A stretch of DNA of 64,000 nt from Marinobacter sp. C7 (GTDB taxonomy: Bacteria > Pseudomonadota > Gammaproteobacteria > Pseudomonadales > Oleiphilaceae), in NCBI RefSeq assembly GCF_022343555.1, contig NZ_JAKQZH010000002.1, positions 806,001 to 870,000 of the forward strand, in the 5' to 3' direction. This document shows positions 8,501-18,913 of the stretch, in pieces. Under the pieces are notes generated by a model. It searched no databases and was not told the DNA's origin. It worked only from the letters and a program-made list of their open reading frames with translations. The position numbers and the translations under genes were made by a program. How positions within the stretch are numbered: the stretch's first letter is position 1; each line of letters begins with the position of its first letter.

Positions 8501-10792
8501 CTACAGAATCTCGACGGTGGATTCGATAATGCCGTCTGCCGTCGTGATTGTGCTGTCCGAACCGTCGGCCGGCGCCATGCAGGCCAGGTTTTCATTGACG
8601 ACGGTGATTGGCACGGATTCAGACGGAACGCGTCCCTCCCCGGTGTCCTTGCTGACGAACAGCATATACTCGCCGGCGGGCACCACGTTGTGGTTGTCCG
8701 GCATGGTCAGGGTCACCATGTTGCCCGGATGCTGCTCAACCACCAGTTCGATCGCGCGCTGGTCACTGTCGACCACATGAGTCATGACCGTGCGCCGTAT
8801 CAATAGCGCCTTGTCGATGGCTTCGGCCTGATCCACCTTGACGTTGAAGCGGTCGCCAATGGTCAGGTTGCGCGGGGCGCTCTTGATGACCGGGCGATCA
8901 TCACGCATGGCATAGGGCGGCGTGTAGATCTCGAAGCTCGGGTCCCGGCCATCATAGGGTGCCAGGCCAAAGTCCTGGAGGTCCACGAACGTCAGGTAGG
9001 CGGTATTGATGGGCGAGTGTCCGCCGATCATCACCCGGCCGTCTTCCATCAATACCGCGGTGTTGTGGTAGGTACGGGATCGATTGGCCATCGCCATCTC
9101 GGTCCAGGTACTGGTTTCCGGGTCGAAGCGTTCCGCTGTCCGGATGGGGCCTTCCAGTCCGGGAGCTGCAACGCCGTCCCGGTCACCGCCGCTGAATACC
9201 ATGACGCTGCCATCCGGCATGAGGACATTGGTTCCATACCAGCGGGGCTGGTTCAGGGGGCCGGTCAGGCGTGATTCATAGTCGATTTCGTCGCCATTGG
9301 TGGAGATCCGGTCGATCCGGCTCTGGTCCGTAGGCAGGTAGCCACCGGGGTTGGTGAGCAGAGCGTAGCTCGGCACACCACCGGCGGTCAGCAGCTCGAC
9401 GTCGGTATAGGTGCCGTCGGCATTCGGCTTCAGCGGCAGCATGGTGGACGAGGTGGAACCTCGCATACCCCCGGCAAGAGCCATCTGCAGGTCTTCCTCG
9501 GTGATATCGAGATCCGCGCCACTTTCCATCAGGTCTGCAGGTGATTCGATGACCCCACCGAGCAGCGAGGAGACCTGTTCCATAGAGGCGTTCGTGATGT
9601 TCAGGGTGCTGCTGAGTTCAGCCAGCCCCGCTTCATCGAGGCGCAGAGGCAGGCCGGCGTAACCGATGTCAGTCCAGGTCTGGGTCTCCGGGTTGAAGCT
9701 GGCCGCGATATTCCACAGGGCCTGGTCGTAGCCCTGGCCGAACGGATTGAAGGCCTGGCCGCCGGCGTTGTAGAAGACATGGCCATTGGGTAGCAGATGC
9801 ATGCGCGGATAGAGCGGCAGTGAGCGATCGGCCGTCGACGGGTTCTGTGTCCAGGTGCCGGTGCATGGGTCGTAGGTTTCCGTTTGCACAACGTTACGAC
9901 CGCTGTTGAGAGGGTCCTCCGGGTAAACCGGTTTGATCAGCTTGGTGACACCGCTGGCCACAAACAGGTCGCCGTTGCCCATGGTAATCACAGAGGGGTA
10001 CCAGCGACCATAGGTCATATCGCCACTCTGGCTCCAGGTGTTGTTCGCCTCGTCGAAGATGCGTGAATTCTTGATGCCCTCGAGCTCAACCAGGCCCGCC
10101 TCGGTATAGTAGTCGGTCCCGCCAACGGCCATGACATCGCCGTTGGCCAGGCCCACCACGTCCGAGCAGAACAGGGCGCCATCGTTTTTACTGGTATCGT
10201 CCGCCGTACTCAGCAGACCATCCAGCTCTGTGCCGTCCAGCAGGGTTTCGCTGTCATTGCCGTCAGGGTTGGCGCCGGCGTCCAGGGGCGAAGGTTTCAG
10301 CCAGGAGGGGGTGTCGTTGTCGTCGAGTGCAAGTACCCGTGACTGATCGTTGACCGATACTTCGCCAAATTCTTTGACGATGGATAATTCAACGTTCTCG
10401 GTACCTTCCAGCGCGTTGAGGTACAAAAGACGTCCGTCCCTGAGCAGCGCCATGGTGCCGGCCGCCGGCTTGCACTCATCCGTGCCGTCCTCGCGGGTGA
10501 TGCACTTTTCGTCGGTTTCGACTGCCTCGCCGTCAACCATGATGGTGGGCTCGGCGAACGGCTCGCTGAAAAAACCTTTCACCGGGTCGCCGGTTGGAGT
10601 CGCCTGGGCAACCTGATCACCGGCTACCGCTGTGTCCTGGCTCGAGGTGGTTGCCGTGTCGGAACCGCCGCTTGCATCGGAGCCGTCACCGCCACCGCCG
10701 CAAGCGGAGAGAGCCAGGGCGGAACCGATGGCCAGTATCAGTTTGCCGCGACGGAAGCCGATGGAGTCGTACGAAAGATCATGATGTGTCAT
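8501..10792 (-). CDS. Lipoprotein of the galactose/glyoxal oxidase (mono-copper radical oxidase) family
   Basis: A 763-residue protein with signal peptide and lipobox LSAC (Cys31), so probably anchored in the outer membrane. After an acidic, Gly/Ser/Asp-rich linker come kelch-type propeller repeats (about 110-620) and a C-terminal E-set domain (about 630-735). Every galactose-oxidase active-site residue has a match: Cys209 (FCSDVVG) and Tyr265 (GRWYPS) for the Cys-Tyr cofactor, Tyr575-His576 (SRTYHNT) and His672 (MTHVVDSDQR) for copper. It is therefore likely an active copper enzyme oxidising alcohols or aldehydes to give H2O2; the substrate is unknown. Residues 390-445 are an insertion compared with the fungal enzyme. 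The downstream exported gene is probably in the same operon. Confidence 0.85.
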   Translation of the reverse strand: MTHHDLSYDSIGFRRGKLILAIGSALALSACGGGGDGSDASGGSDTATTSSQDTAVAGDQVAQATPTGDPVKGFFSEPFAEPTIMVDGEAVETDEKCITREDGTDECKPAAGTMALLRDGRLLYLNALEGTENVELSIVKEFGEVSVNDQSRVLALDDNDTPSWLKPSPLDAGANPDGNDSETLLDGTELDGLLSTADDTSKNDGALFCSDVVGLANGDVMAVGGTDYYTEAGLVELEGIKNSRIFDEANNTWSQSGDMTYGRWYPSVITMGNGDLFVASGVTKLIKPVYPEDPLNSGRNVVQTETYDPCTGTWTQNPSTADRSLPLYPRMHLLPNGHVFYNAGGQAFNPFGQGYDQALWNIAASFNPETQTWTDIGYAGLPLRLDEAGLAELSSTLNITNASMEQVSSLLGGVIESPADLMESGADLDITEEDLQMALAGGMRGSTSSTMLPLKPNADGTYTDVELLTAGGVPSYALLTNPGGYLPTDQSRIDRISTNGDEIDYESRLTGPLNQPRWYGTNVLMPDGSVMVFSGGDRDGVAAPGLEGPIRTAERFDPETSTWTEMAMANRSRTYHNTAVLMEDGRVMIGGHSPINTAYLTFVDLQDFGLAPYDGRDPSFEIYTPPYAMRDDRPVIKSAPRNLTIGDRFNVKVDQAEAIDKALLIRRTVMTHVVDSDQRAIELVVEQHPGNMVTLTMPDNHNVVPAGEYMLFVSKDTGEGRVPSESVPITVVNENLACMAPADGSDSTITTADGIIESTVEIL

Positions 10793-10892
10793 TACGTTCT
10801 CCTGGTCTTGTTGTTGTGTCGAGAGGGGGTATCCCCATCGGGTTCAACGGACCGGGAGCACGAATAGATGCAGGGGGAAGATTAAAAAATAG

Positions 10893-12911
10893 TCAGCTTC
10901 CAAGATCTCCGAGCAGGGCGCTCAGGGTGGCCTTGCCTTTTTTCTGGTTGGCTTCCCGGTCGAGGTCGCCGAGACCCTCCCACTTGAGGTCTTCCTCGGG
11001 CAGTTCATCGAGAAACCGGCTCGGAATGGTTTCGATCTTTTCGCCATACTGTTTTCGGGAGGCGGCATAGGTGAGGGTCAGGGTTTCCCGGGCGCGGGTG
11101 ATACCGACGTACATCAGGCGGCGTTCCTCCTCGATGTTGCCTTCCTCGATGCTGGTGCGGTGGGGCAGGATTTCCTCTTCCAGTCCCATGATGAACACGT
11201 GGGGAAACTCCAGACCCTTGGAGGCATGAAGGGTCAGCAGCTGAACCTTGTCGCTGTCGTCTTCCTCTTCCCTCTGTTCCATCATGTCCCGCAGGATCAG
11301 TTTGCTGATGGCATCCTCGATGCCGATCTCATCCGCCGTACCCTTGCCGTCATCGAGCATGCGCTGGATTGACTCCACCAGGTACCAGATGTTCTCCATG
11401 CGCCGCTCCGCCTGTTTCGGTGTGCCGGAGTGCTGGTGCAGCCATTCCTCGTATTCGATATCGGTGAACAGCTGCTTGATCACCGGAATCGGGTCCTCTG
11501 AATGCAAACGCTCGCAGGTCCGGTCGACCCAATGGGCAAAACGCCGTAGGCGATCCAGCCCCTTTTCGGTAACGTGCGCCTCCGCACCCATGTCCCCCAG
11601 GGCCTGGAACAGACTGACATCGCGTGAACGGGCGTAGTGGCTGAGCTGTTCCAGGGTGCGCGGGCCGATTTCCCGGCGGGGCACATTGACCACCCGGAGA
11701 AAGGCGGCGTCGTCGTCGGGATTGACCAGCAGCCGGAGATAGGACATGGCGTCCTTGATCTCGTTTTTGGAGAAGAAGGACTGGCCACCGGAAATCCGGT
11801 AGGGAATCTGGTAGGCCTGCAGTTTCATCTCCAGCAACCGGGACTGGTGATTGCCCCTGTACAGCACGGCGAAGTCCTTGAAATCCAGACCCTGCTTGAG
11901 CTTGTTGTCGATGATTTCTGTTGCCACCCGTTCCGCTTCCGCATCCTCGTTGCGACAGCGGATGATGCGCAGCTCTTCGCCAATGGTGTGGTCACTCCAC
12001 AGCGCCTTTTCGAACACATGGGGGTTGTTGGCAATTACCGTGTTGGCGCTGCGAAGGATTCGTCCGGTCGAGCGGTAGTTCTGCTCAAGCTTGACGATCT
12101 TCAGGCTCGGAAAGTCTTCCTTGAGCTGGGCCAGGTTCTCCGGCCGGGCCCCGCGCCAGGCATAGATGGACTGGTCGTCATCGCCGACCACGGTAAAGGC
12201 GGCGCGCTCGGCCACCAGCAGCTTGACCAGTTCGTACTGGCATACGTTGGTGTCCTGGTACTCGTCCACCAGCATGTAGCGGATCTTGCGCCGCCATTTG
12301 GTCAGTACATCCGGGCAAGTGCGGAACAGCTGGACCGGCAGCAGGATCAGATCGTCAAAATCCACCGCGTTGTAGGCTTTCAGGTACTCGTTGTAGCGCT
12401 TGTAGATCAGGGCGATCCGTTGTTCCCGCTCGTCGGCCGCCTTGCTGAACGCCTCCTCGGGACCGCGCATGGCGTTTTTCCAGGACGAAATGGTCATCTG
12501 CACGTCATTGAGCTCATCGCCGGCATCGGCACTGGCTTCGCGCAGCATCAGGTCCTGCAGCAGGGCCTTGGCATCCTCGGCATCGAAAATGGAGAAGCCG
12601 GGATGGTAACCCAGGTGCGGGTGCTCCTCCCGGATCATGTTGAGGCCAAGGTTATGGAAGGTGGAGACGATCAGGCCCCGTGACTTGCCGCGGTCCACGA
12701 TCCGACCGACCCGCTCCTTCATTTCCCGGGCGGCCTTGTTGGTGAAGGTCACTGCGGCAATATGACGCCCGGGAATGCCCAGTTCCTCGATCAGGTAGGC
12801 AATCTTGCGCGTGATAACGCTGGTTTTGCCACTGCCGGCACCGGCGAGAACCAGGAGCGGGCCATCCGCGTAACGAACGGCTTCACTTTGTCGGGGGTTG
12901 AGCTTGTTCAC
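10893..12911 (-). CDS. rep: ATP-dependent DNA helicase Rep
   Basis: A 672-residue superfamily 1A 3'-5' helicase that helps replication forks pass protein roadblocks. The N-terminal MNKLNPRQSEAVRY is typical of Rep rather than UvrD. Walker A is GAGSGKT (about 24-30), motif II is VDEYQDTN, motif III includes GDDDQSIYAWRGA, motif IV includes EQNYRST and motif V includes LTLHASKGLEF. Length matches E. coli Rep. It is transcribed divergently from the GGDEF/EAL gene. Confidence 0.95.
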   Translation of the reverse strand: MNKLNPRQSEAVRYADGPLLVLAGAGSGKTSVITRKIAYLIEELGIPGRHIAAVTFTNKAAREMKERVGRIVDRGKSRGLIVSTFHNLGLNMIREEHPHLGYHPGFSIFDAEDAKALLQDLMLREASADAGDELNDVQMTISSWKNAMRGPEEAFSKAADEREQRIALIYKRYNEYLKAYNAVDFDDLILLPVQLFRTCPDVLTKWRRKIRYMLVDEYQDTNVCQYELVKLLVAERAAFTVVGDDDQSIYAWRGARPENLAQLKEDFPSLKIVKLEQNYRSTGRILRSANTVIANNPHVFEKALWSDHTIGEELRIIRCRNEDAEAERVATEIIDNKLKQGLDFKDFAVLYRGNHQSRLLEMKLQAYQIPYRISGGQSFFSKNEIKDAMSYLRLLVNPDDDAAFLRVVNVPRREIGPRTLEQLSHYARSRDVSLFQALGDMGAEAHVTEKGLDRLRRFAHWVDRTCERLHSEDPIPVIKQLFTDIEYEEWLHQHSGTPKQAERRMENIWYLVESIQRMLDDGKGTADEIGIEDAISKLILRDMMEQREEEDDSDKVQLLTLHASKGLEFPHVFIMGLEEEILPHRTSIEEGNIEEERRLMYVGITRARETLTLTYAASRKQYGEKIETIPSRFLDELPEEDLKWEGLGDLDREANQKKGKATLSALLGDLGS

Positions 12912-13051
12912 AGATTACGGACCAGGGTGGAACGGGGACCAGAGATTTCGCGTGTCATTATTCTACACGAGCCGGCGGAACTGTACCTCGATCATCTCTG
13001 GGCTATGATAAGGTTAACAGTCAAAGCCTATGCAGAGACGGATTCTGTTTG

Positions 13052-14788
13052 ATGACATTGCCCCTGGAGACTCCGAGGCCTGATCGATTGCGTGTACTGG
13101 TGCTGACCCCCCACCACGCGGATTTTCTCTGGCTGGACTCGCTGCTGTCGGGCGATTCGGAAATCGATCCGGACGTGACCTGGTGCCCCGACCTGATTGA
13201 TTGCGACGATCTGATCCGCAATGCCAGTTTTGACGTCATCGTTTGGGACTGTGTCTTCCATGGCGGCAACGAAGCCGCTTTCCTGCAATACCTCTCTGTT
13301 TCCAGTGACGACAAGCCAGTGCTGGCACTGAGCGCCGAAGCACCTGCTGACAGGGCTTGCGAACTGATTGCCGAGGGCGCTGCCGAGTATCTGAGCCGGC
13401 AACATCTCGACCGCTGGAGCTTCCCCCGGGCAGTGAAATACCTGTGGTACCGGGAACAACTGAGCACCTCGGCCCAGGGCCACCTTGGCCGTGACGTGGC
13501 CTCCGGAGTCATCAACCGGGATCTGTTTTTCGACCGCCTCCAGCAGGGGCTGTTGCGGGCCGAGAGAGGCGGGCAGAGGCTGGCCCTGCTGCACCTCAAT
13601 ATCGACGATTTCCGCAGTATCAACGAGTCGTTCGGCTACCACCGCGGCGACCAGCTGATGATGAAACTGGCGGAAAGGTTGCGCCACGCTCTGCGCCGGG
13701 TGGATTCGCTGATGCGCATTGGCGGCGACGAGCTGGCAATCATTATCGAGAAAATCGAGGATTCGCTGGATATTACCCGCATCATCCGCAAGGTGGTCTC
13801 CATTCTGGATGAGCCCGTGACCGTGGCCGGCCAGCAACTGGTGGTCAGTGCCAGCCTGGGTGTGGCCACCTATCCTGAATCCGGTGACAGCGCCGAGAAC
13901 CTGATGCGCCGGGCCAATCGTGCCATGTTCGAGGCCAAGCGGGATCCGGGTACCAGTTACCGTTTCTATGACCGGCAACTGCACATCTCGGCCGGCTATC
14001 AGTTACGGCTCGAAGCGGATCTGCGCAACGCATTACGGGGCAGGGAACTGGAAGTGTATTACCAGCCCCGTATTGATCTGGCGACCGAGGAAGTTCGCGG
14101 CGTGGAGTGCCTGCTGCGCTGGAACCACCCGCAACGGGGCCTGGTGGGGCCGGATGAGTTCATTCCGGTGGCTGAGCGCAGTGGCCTGATCGTTCCGATC
14201 GGCTACTGGGTGATCGAACAGGCCTGTCAGCGCCTGCAGGAGTCTGCCGAGCTGGGGTTCCCCGGGCTGGTGTTCGCCGTGAATCTGTCGTTCCGCCAAT
14301 TCCACGACCGGAAGATGACCGAGACCATCTTCCGGATCATCTTCAACGCCAACGTCGATACCAGCCTGCTCGAACTGGAACTCACCGAGAGCGCCATGAT
14401 GCACGATCCGGAGTATGCCCAGCGCTGCCTGCGCGAGCTGAATCAGCTGGGGATCAGTTTCGCGCTGGACGACTTCGGTACCGGCTTCTCTTCCCTGAGC
14501 AACCTCCAGCACCTGCCGATCTCCCTGGTCAAGATCGACAAGTCCTTTGTCGAAGAGCTGGGCCAGTCAGCGGACGCAGAACACATCATCCGGGCGATCA
14601 TCAGCCTGTCCCACAGCCTGCAGATGAGCGTGGTTGCCGAAGGCGTGGAGAGTGAGGGGCAGCTGGAGTTCCTGCGCCAGCAACATTGTGACGAGGTCCA
14701 GGGCTACTATTACGCCCGCCCCATGCCCTGGAGCGAGCTTGTGCAATTCCTGAACAGCCGCAGTCAGGCCGCTTGCTTGCAGAAGTAA
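13052..14788 (+). CDS. Receiver-like / GGDEF / EAL protein (c-di-GMP turnover)
   Basis: A 578-residue cytoplasmic protein. Residues 1-140 look like a degenerate response-regulator receiver domain. The GGDEF domain has the active-site variant GGDEL near residue 225, with an RxxD inhibitory site (RRVD) exactly five residues upstream. The EAL domain keeps the metal and catalytic motifs: ECLLRW, NLSFRQF, ELTESAMM, DDFGTGFSSL, KIDKSFV, AEGVES and QGYYYARPM. The phosphodiesterase half therefore looks active, and the cyclase half may be active or serve as GTP sensor. The start is ATG 13052 or the adjacent TTG 13049. It is divergent from rep, and no partner kinase is adjacent. Confidence 0.88.
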   Translation: MTLPLETPRPDRLRVLVLTPHHADFLWLDSLLSGDSEIDPDVTWCPDLIDCDDLIRNASFDVIVWDCVFHGGNEAAFLQYLSVSSDDKPVLALSAEAPADRACELIAEGAAEYLSRQHLDRWSFPRAVKYLWYREQLSTSAQGHLGRDVASGVINRDLFFDRLQQGLLRAERGGQRLALLHLNIDDFRSINESFGYHRGDQLMMKLAERLRHALRRVDSLMRIGGDELAIIIEKIEDSLDITRIIRKVVSILDEPVTVAGQQLVVSASLGVATYPESGDSAENLMRRANRAMFEAKRDPGTSYRFYDRQLHISAGYQLRLEADLRNALRGRELEVYYQPRIDLATEEVRGVECLLRWNHPQRGLVGPDEFIPVAERSGLIVPIGYWVIEQACQRLQESAELGFPGLVFAVNLSFRQFHDRKMTETIFRIIFNANVDTSLLELELTESAMMHDPEYAQRCLRELNQLGISFALDDFGTGFSSLSNLQHLPISLVKIDKSFVEELGQSADAEHIIRAIISLSHSLQMSVVAEGVESEGQLEFLRQQHCDEVQGYYYARPMPWSELVQFLNSRSQAACLQK

Positions 14789-14841
14789 GCCGCTGTACCT
14801 TTTCCCGTTAATTCGATTCCTATGTGATTTGTCGAGGTTGC

Positions 14842-17178
14842 ATGAAGACGATTTCCAGCCGTATCGCGGAAGAGCTTGGTGTCCGTGAACAACAGGTGAA
14901 TGCCACCATTGCCCTGCTTGACGAGGGCGCGACTGTGCCGTTTATCGCCCGTTACCGGAAAGAGGTCACCGGTTCGCTGGATGACAGCCAGCTGCGGAAC
15001 CTCGAAGAGCGGGTACGATACCTGCGGGAACTTGAGGACCGCCGCGCGACGATCCTCAACAGTATTGAGGAACAGGGCAAGCTGACCGACGAGCTGAAGG
15101 CAGCCATTAACGGTGCGGACACCAAGAACCGTCTGGAAGATCTGTACCTGCCCTACAAGCCCAAGCGCCGCACCAAGGCCCAGATTGCCAGAGAGGCGGG
15201 CCTGGAGCCGTTGGCCGATGCCCTGTACGACGATCCGACCCTTGAGCCGGAAGTGACGGCCGAGCCCTACATCAACAAGGAAGCCGGCGTGGAGGACATC
15301 AAGGCGGCTCTCGACGGTGCACGTTACATCCTGATGGAGCGGTTTGCGGAGGACGCCGAACTGTTGGGGAACCTGCGTGACTTTATCTGGCAGGAGGGCC
15401 AGCTGAAGGTGTCCGTCGTGGAGGGCAAGGAGACCGAGGGCGCCAAGTTCCGGGACTATTTCGATCACGTCGAGCCCCTCAAAAAAGTGCCGTCGCACCG
15501 GGCCCTGGCCATTTTGCGGGGCCGTAACGAGGGTATCCTGACCTACAGCATTGTGGTCGGTGACGGAGAGGATGATCGCCGCCAGCCGCACCCGGCCGAA
15601 CAGCGTATTGCCGCGCATTGGCGCATCCGGGATGACGGTCGTCCCGCTGACAAATGGCTGTCGGAAGTGGTGCGCTGGACCTGGCGGGTCAAGTTGTCCA
15701 CCCAGATCGAGACGGACCTGATGGCACAGGTACGTGAGGCCGCGGAAACCGAGGCGATCAACGTGTTCGCCGCCAACCTCAAGGACCTCTTGCTGTTGGC
15801 CCCTGCCGGCCCGCGTCCGACCCTGGGGCTGGATCCGGGCCTGCGTACCGGCGTCAAGGTGGCGGTCATTGACGGCACCGGTCAGGTGGTTGGCCATGGC
15901 GCGATTTTCCCCCATGCGCCCCAGAACAAGTGGGATCAGTCCATCGAACAGCTTGCTGTCTGGTGTCGGGAATACGGAATCGAACTGGTCGCGATCGGCA
16001 ACGGCACGGCCTCGCGGGAAACCGAGAAGCTGGTTGCCGATCTGTGCAAGCGCTATCCGGAGCTGAAGCTGGCCCGGATTGTGGTCAGCGAGTCGGGTGC
16101 GTCGGTCTACTCGGCCTCCGAGTTTGCCTCCCGGGAGTTGCCGGATCTGGATGTGACCATCCGCGGTGCGGTGTCCATTGCCCGCCGGCTGCAGGATCCC
16201 CTGGCCGAACTGGTGAAAATCGAACCGAAATCCATCGGGGTCGGGCAGTACCAGCACGACGTCTCCCAGGTCCAGCTCTCACGCAGTCTGGATGCCGTGG
16301 TCGAGGATTGTGTAAACGGGGTGGGTGTGGACCTGAACACCGCCTCGGTGCCCCTGCTGGCCCGGGTTTCCGGTCTCAACCAGAGCATTGCCCAGAATAT
16401 CGTGGATTTTCGCAATCAGAATGGCATGTTTACCAACCGTAAACAGCTGCTGAAGGTGACCCGTCTGGGCGATCGTACCTTCGAGCAGGCGGCCGGGTTT
16501 TTGAAGATCGCCGGTGGCGAGAACCCATTGGATCGGTCGTCAGTCCACCCGGAAGCCTATGGCGTGGTGGAGGCGATTGCCGCCCGGAACAACCGCAAGG
16601 TGGGCGAGATCATCGGTGATTCCGCGTTCCTGCGTGGTCTGAATCCCCAGGATTACGTAACAGAACGGTTCGGGTTGCCGACGGTAAAGGATATCATTGC
16701 CGAATTGGAGAAGCCCGGCCGCGACCCGCGTCCGGAATTCCGCTTCGCCAGTTTCGAGGAAGGGGTGGAAACCCTGAACGATCTGGAGCCTGGCATGATC
16801 CTGGAAGGCTCGGTCACCAACGTGACCAACTTTGGCGCCTTTGTGGATATCGGTGTCCATCAGGACGGACTGGTACATATCTCCGCGTTGTCCCACACTT
16901 TTGTCAAGGACCCACGGGAAGTGGTCAAGGCCGGGGACATCGTCAAGGTCAAGGTCATGGAGGTGGACATCCCCCGCAAGCGGATCGGTCTGTCGATGCG
17001 CATGGATGACCAGCCCGGTGAGAAAAACGAAGCCCGCGCCTCGTCCGGGCGTGGCCGGGCCGATAACCGTTCCGGCCAGCGTCAGAACCGGGCACCGAAA
17101 GGCCAGAAGCCGGCCCAGGGCGCCATGGCGGGTGCATTGGCGCAGGCTCTGGCCTCGGCGCGCAAGGACGGACGTTAA
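14842..17178 (+). CDS. tex: Tex-family RNA-binding transcription accessory protein
   Basis: A 778-residue protein with the Tex layout: N-terminal helix-turn-helix bundle (with [17 protein letters not shown]), a YqgF RNase H-like domain around residues 325-450 ([17 protein letters not shown]), tandem helix-hairpin-helix region, and a C-terminal S1 RNA-binding domain near 650-720 ([17 protein letters not shown]). The last 60 residues are a basic, Gly/Arg/Gln-rich tail. The frame opens at a GTG (14824), but I chose the ATG at 14842 because it matches the usual MKTIS.RIA.EL start. Tex is a conserved nucleic-acid-binding protein affecting transcription and stress tolerance. Confidence 0.94.
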   Translation: MKTISSRIAEELGVREQQVNATIALLDEGATVPFIARYRKEVTGSLDDSQLRNLEERVRYLRELEDRRATILNSIEEQGKLTDELKAAINGADTKNRLEDLYLPYKPKRRTKAQIAREAGLEPLADALYDDPTLEPEVTAEPYINKEAGVEDIKAALDGARYILMERFAEDAELLGNLRDFIWQEGQLKVSVVEGKETEGAKFRDYFDHVEPLKKVPSHRALAILRGRNEGILTYSIVVGDGEDDRRQPHPAEQRIAAHWRIRDDGRPADKWLSEVVRWTWRVKLSTQIETDLMAQVREAAETEAINVFAANLKDLLLLAPAGPRPTLGLDPGLRTGVKVAVIDGTGQVVGHGAIFPHAPQNKWDQSIEQLAVWCREYGIELVAIGNGTASRETEKLVADLCKRYPELKLARIVVSESGASVYSASEFASRELPDLDVTIRGAVSIARRLQDPLAELVKIEPKSIGVGQYQHDVSQVQLSRSLDAVVEDCVNGVGVDLNTASVPLLARVSGLNQSIAQNIVDFRNQNGMFTNRKQLLKVTRLGDRTFEQAAGFLKIAGGENPLDRSSVHPEAYGVVEAIAARNNRKVGEIIGDSAFLRGLNPQDYVTERFGLPTVKDIIAELEKPGRDPRPEFRFASFEEGVETLNDLEPGMILEGSVTNVTNFGAFVDIGVHQDGLVHISALSHTFVKDPREVVKAGDIVKVKVMEVDIPRKRIGLSMRMDDQPGEKNEARASSGRGRADNRSGQRQNRAPKGQKPAQGAMAGALAQALASARKDGR

Positions 17179-17243
17179 GCTTCCCCAACATCAGGTTCAC
17201 CGACGGTCCCGCGTGGGCGGGGCTGTCGCAGCAGGAGTCAACC

Positions 17244-18791
17244 ATGGCTGAATCCCGCCATTCGTTATTTCGCCAGTTCTCACAATCGGAGTGGCACGGC
17301 TTTCTTAAGGGCGTAGAGAAGGAAGGCCTGCGGGTTGACCGTAACGGGTTTATCGCCCAGACCCCACACCCGGAGGCGCTGGGATCCACGCTGACCCATC
17401 CCCGAATCACCACGGATTATTCCGAGGCTCTGCTGGAGCTGATTACACCGGTTTGCGGCAGCACCGATGCCCTGCTGGAGTCCCTGCGCGATATTCACCA
17501 GTTTGTTCAGCAGAATCTTGGCGATGAGGTGTTCTGGGCCGCCAGCATGCCCTGTGAGCTGGCCGGGGACGAAAGCATTCCGATCGCGGAGTACGGCACG
17601 TCGAACATCGGCTACCTCAAACACGTCTATCGCCAGGGCCTGGCAGTGCGGTATGGCCGCATCATGCAGAGTATCGCCGGCGCTCACTACAACCTGTCGT
17701 TGCCGGATGCGTTCTGGAGGAAGTGGCAGCAATTACTGGGAAATAACCAGTCGCTCAGGGACTTCAAATCGGAGCAGTATTTCTGGCTGATCCGGAATTT
17801 CCGTCGCCGCAGCTGGCTACTGATGCTGCTGTTCGGCGCTTCTCCGGCGCTGGATGCCAGTTTTGTCGAGGGTGTCCAGCATGACCTGGCGCGGTTTGAC
17901 GCGCGTACCTGGTATGGCCAACAGGCAACCTCCCTGCGTATGGGAGACCTGGGTTATCACAACAATGCCCAGGCTTCGCTGAATATCTGTTTTAACGAGC
18001 TGGGGACCTACACCCGGACCCTCGACCGGGCGATTCATACCTCCTGGCCGCCCTATGAGGCCATCGGCACCCGCCGTGGCGATGACTTCATCCAGATCAA
18101 TACCAGTGTCCTGCAGATCGAGAACGAGTATTACAGCGCCGTCCGCCCGAAGCGGACGACTGAAAGGGAAGAGAAGCCGATTCAGGCCCTGGAGGCGCGG
18201 GGTGTGGAGTATATCGAGGTGCGCTGCCTGGATCTCGACCCGTTCTCGCCGCTGGGCGTGAATCGGGCGCAGATTGATTTCCTTGACCTGTTCCTGCTGG
18301 ATTGCCTGCTGTGCGACTCGCCCCGGATCAGCGACGCCGAGTGTGACCGCCTGGATGACAACTACAAGGATGTGGTGACGCGGGGCCGCGACGCCGGTCT
18401 CACCCTGTGCCGGGAAGGAAACAGGGTTCCGGTGCAGCAGGCCGCCACAGAACTGCTGGATCGTCTGCAGCCACTGGCGGAGCTGCTCGATGACTGGACG
18501 GGGGGTGATACCTACGTCAGTGCACTGGCGACCCAGCAGGAAAGCCTGTCGAGCGGCGTACCCTCCGCCCGGGTTCTGGATGCCATGGATGCTTCTGGTC
18601 TCGGGCATCGGGACTGGGTGATGGACATGTCGCTGCGGCATCAGCAGGCGTTGCGCGATGAGCCCATGGCTCCGGATGTGCTGAACGCGTTCCGGTCCAT
18701 GAGTCGTGAGTCCCTGGCCGAGCAGGCACAGATGGAGGCCCACGATACCCAGCCGTTCGGACAGTTCCTCGAGCACTACCTCAAGTCCTGA
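17244..18791 (+). CDS. gshA: Glutamate-cysteine ligase
   Basis: A 515-residue enzyme that joins glutamate and cysteine with ATP, the first and rate-limiting step of glutathione synthesis. The sequence follows the gammaproteobacterial type 1 GshA throughout: GVEKEGLRV near the N-terminus supplies active-site Glu residues, followed by TTDYSEALLELITPV, GTSNIGYLKHVYRQGLAVRYG and IAGAHYNLSLP. Length matches E. coli GshA. It starts 65 bases after tex on the same strand. The glutathione synthetase gene gshB is not in the window. Confidence 0.95.
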   Translation: MAESRHSLFRQFSQSEWHGFLKGVEKEGLRVDRNGFIAQTPHPEALGSTLTHPRITTDYSEALLELITPVCGSTDALLESLRDIHQFVQQNLGDEVFWAASMPCELAGDESIPIAEYGTSNIGYLKHVYRQGLAVRYGRIMQSIAGAHYNLSLPDAFWRKWQQLLGNNQSLRDFKSEQYFWLIRNFRRRSWLLMLLFGASPALDASFVEGVQHDLARFDARTWYGQQATSLRMGDLGYHNNAQASLNICFNELGTYTRTLDRAIHTSWPPYEAIGTRRGDDFIQINTSVLQIENEYYSAVRPKRTTEREEKPIQALEARGVEYIEVRCLDLDPFSPLGVNRAQIDFLDLFLLDCLLCDSPRISDAECDRLDDNYKDVVTRGRDAGLTLCREGNRVPVQQAATELLDRLQPLAELLDDWTGGDTYVSALATQQESLSSGVPSARVLDAMDASGLGHRDWVMDMSLRHQQALRDEPMAPDVLNAFRSMSRESLAEQAQMEAHDTQPFGQFLEHYLKS

Positions 18792-18854
18792 GGGCGGATT
18801 TCGGCCTCTGTCACACCCGGGTGGGGACCTGCTGCACAGAACCTGGATGTGGGT

Positions 18855-18883
18855 TTGTCACCCGGTCAGGCCACTGCTAGCTT
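18855..18883 (+). promoter_or_regulatory. Candidate promoter of the RMF-like gene
   Basis: TTGTCA (18855-18860), a 17-base spacer and an extended -10, TGC-TAGCTT (18875-18883), lie about 30 bases upstream of the start codon. The -35 is good and the -10 is weak apart from its TGn extension. Confidence 0.5.
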
Positions 18884-18913
18884 GTGGTGATCGGGATTAT
18901 GGAGGATGCGGTT

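Noticed and set aside
14764..16257. A 497-codon minus-strand frame across tex
   Set aside because: Antisense to a complete tex gene; no recognisable motif, signal or ribosome-binding site.
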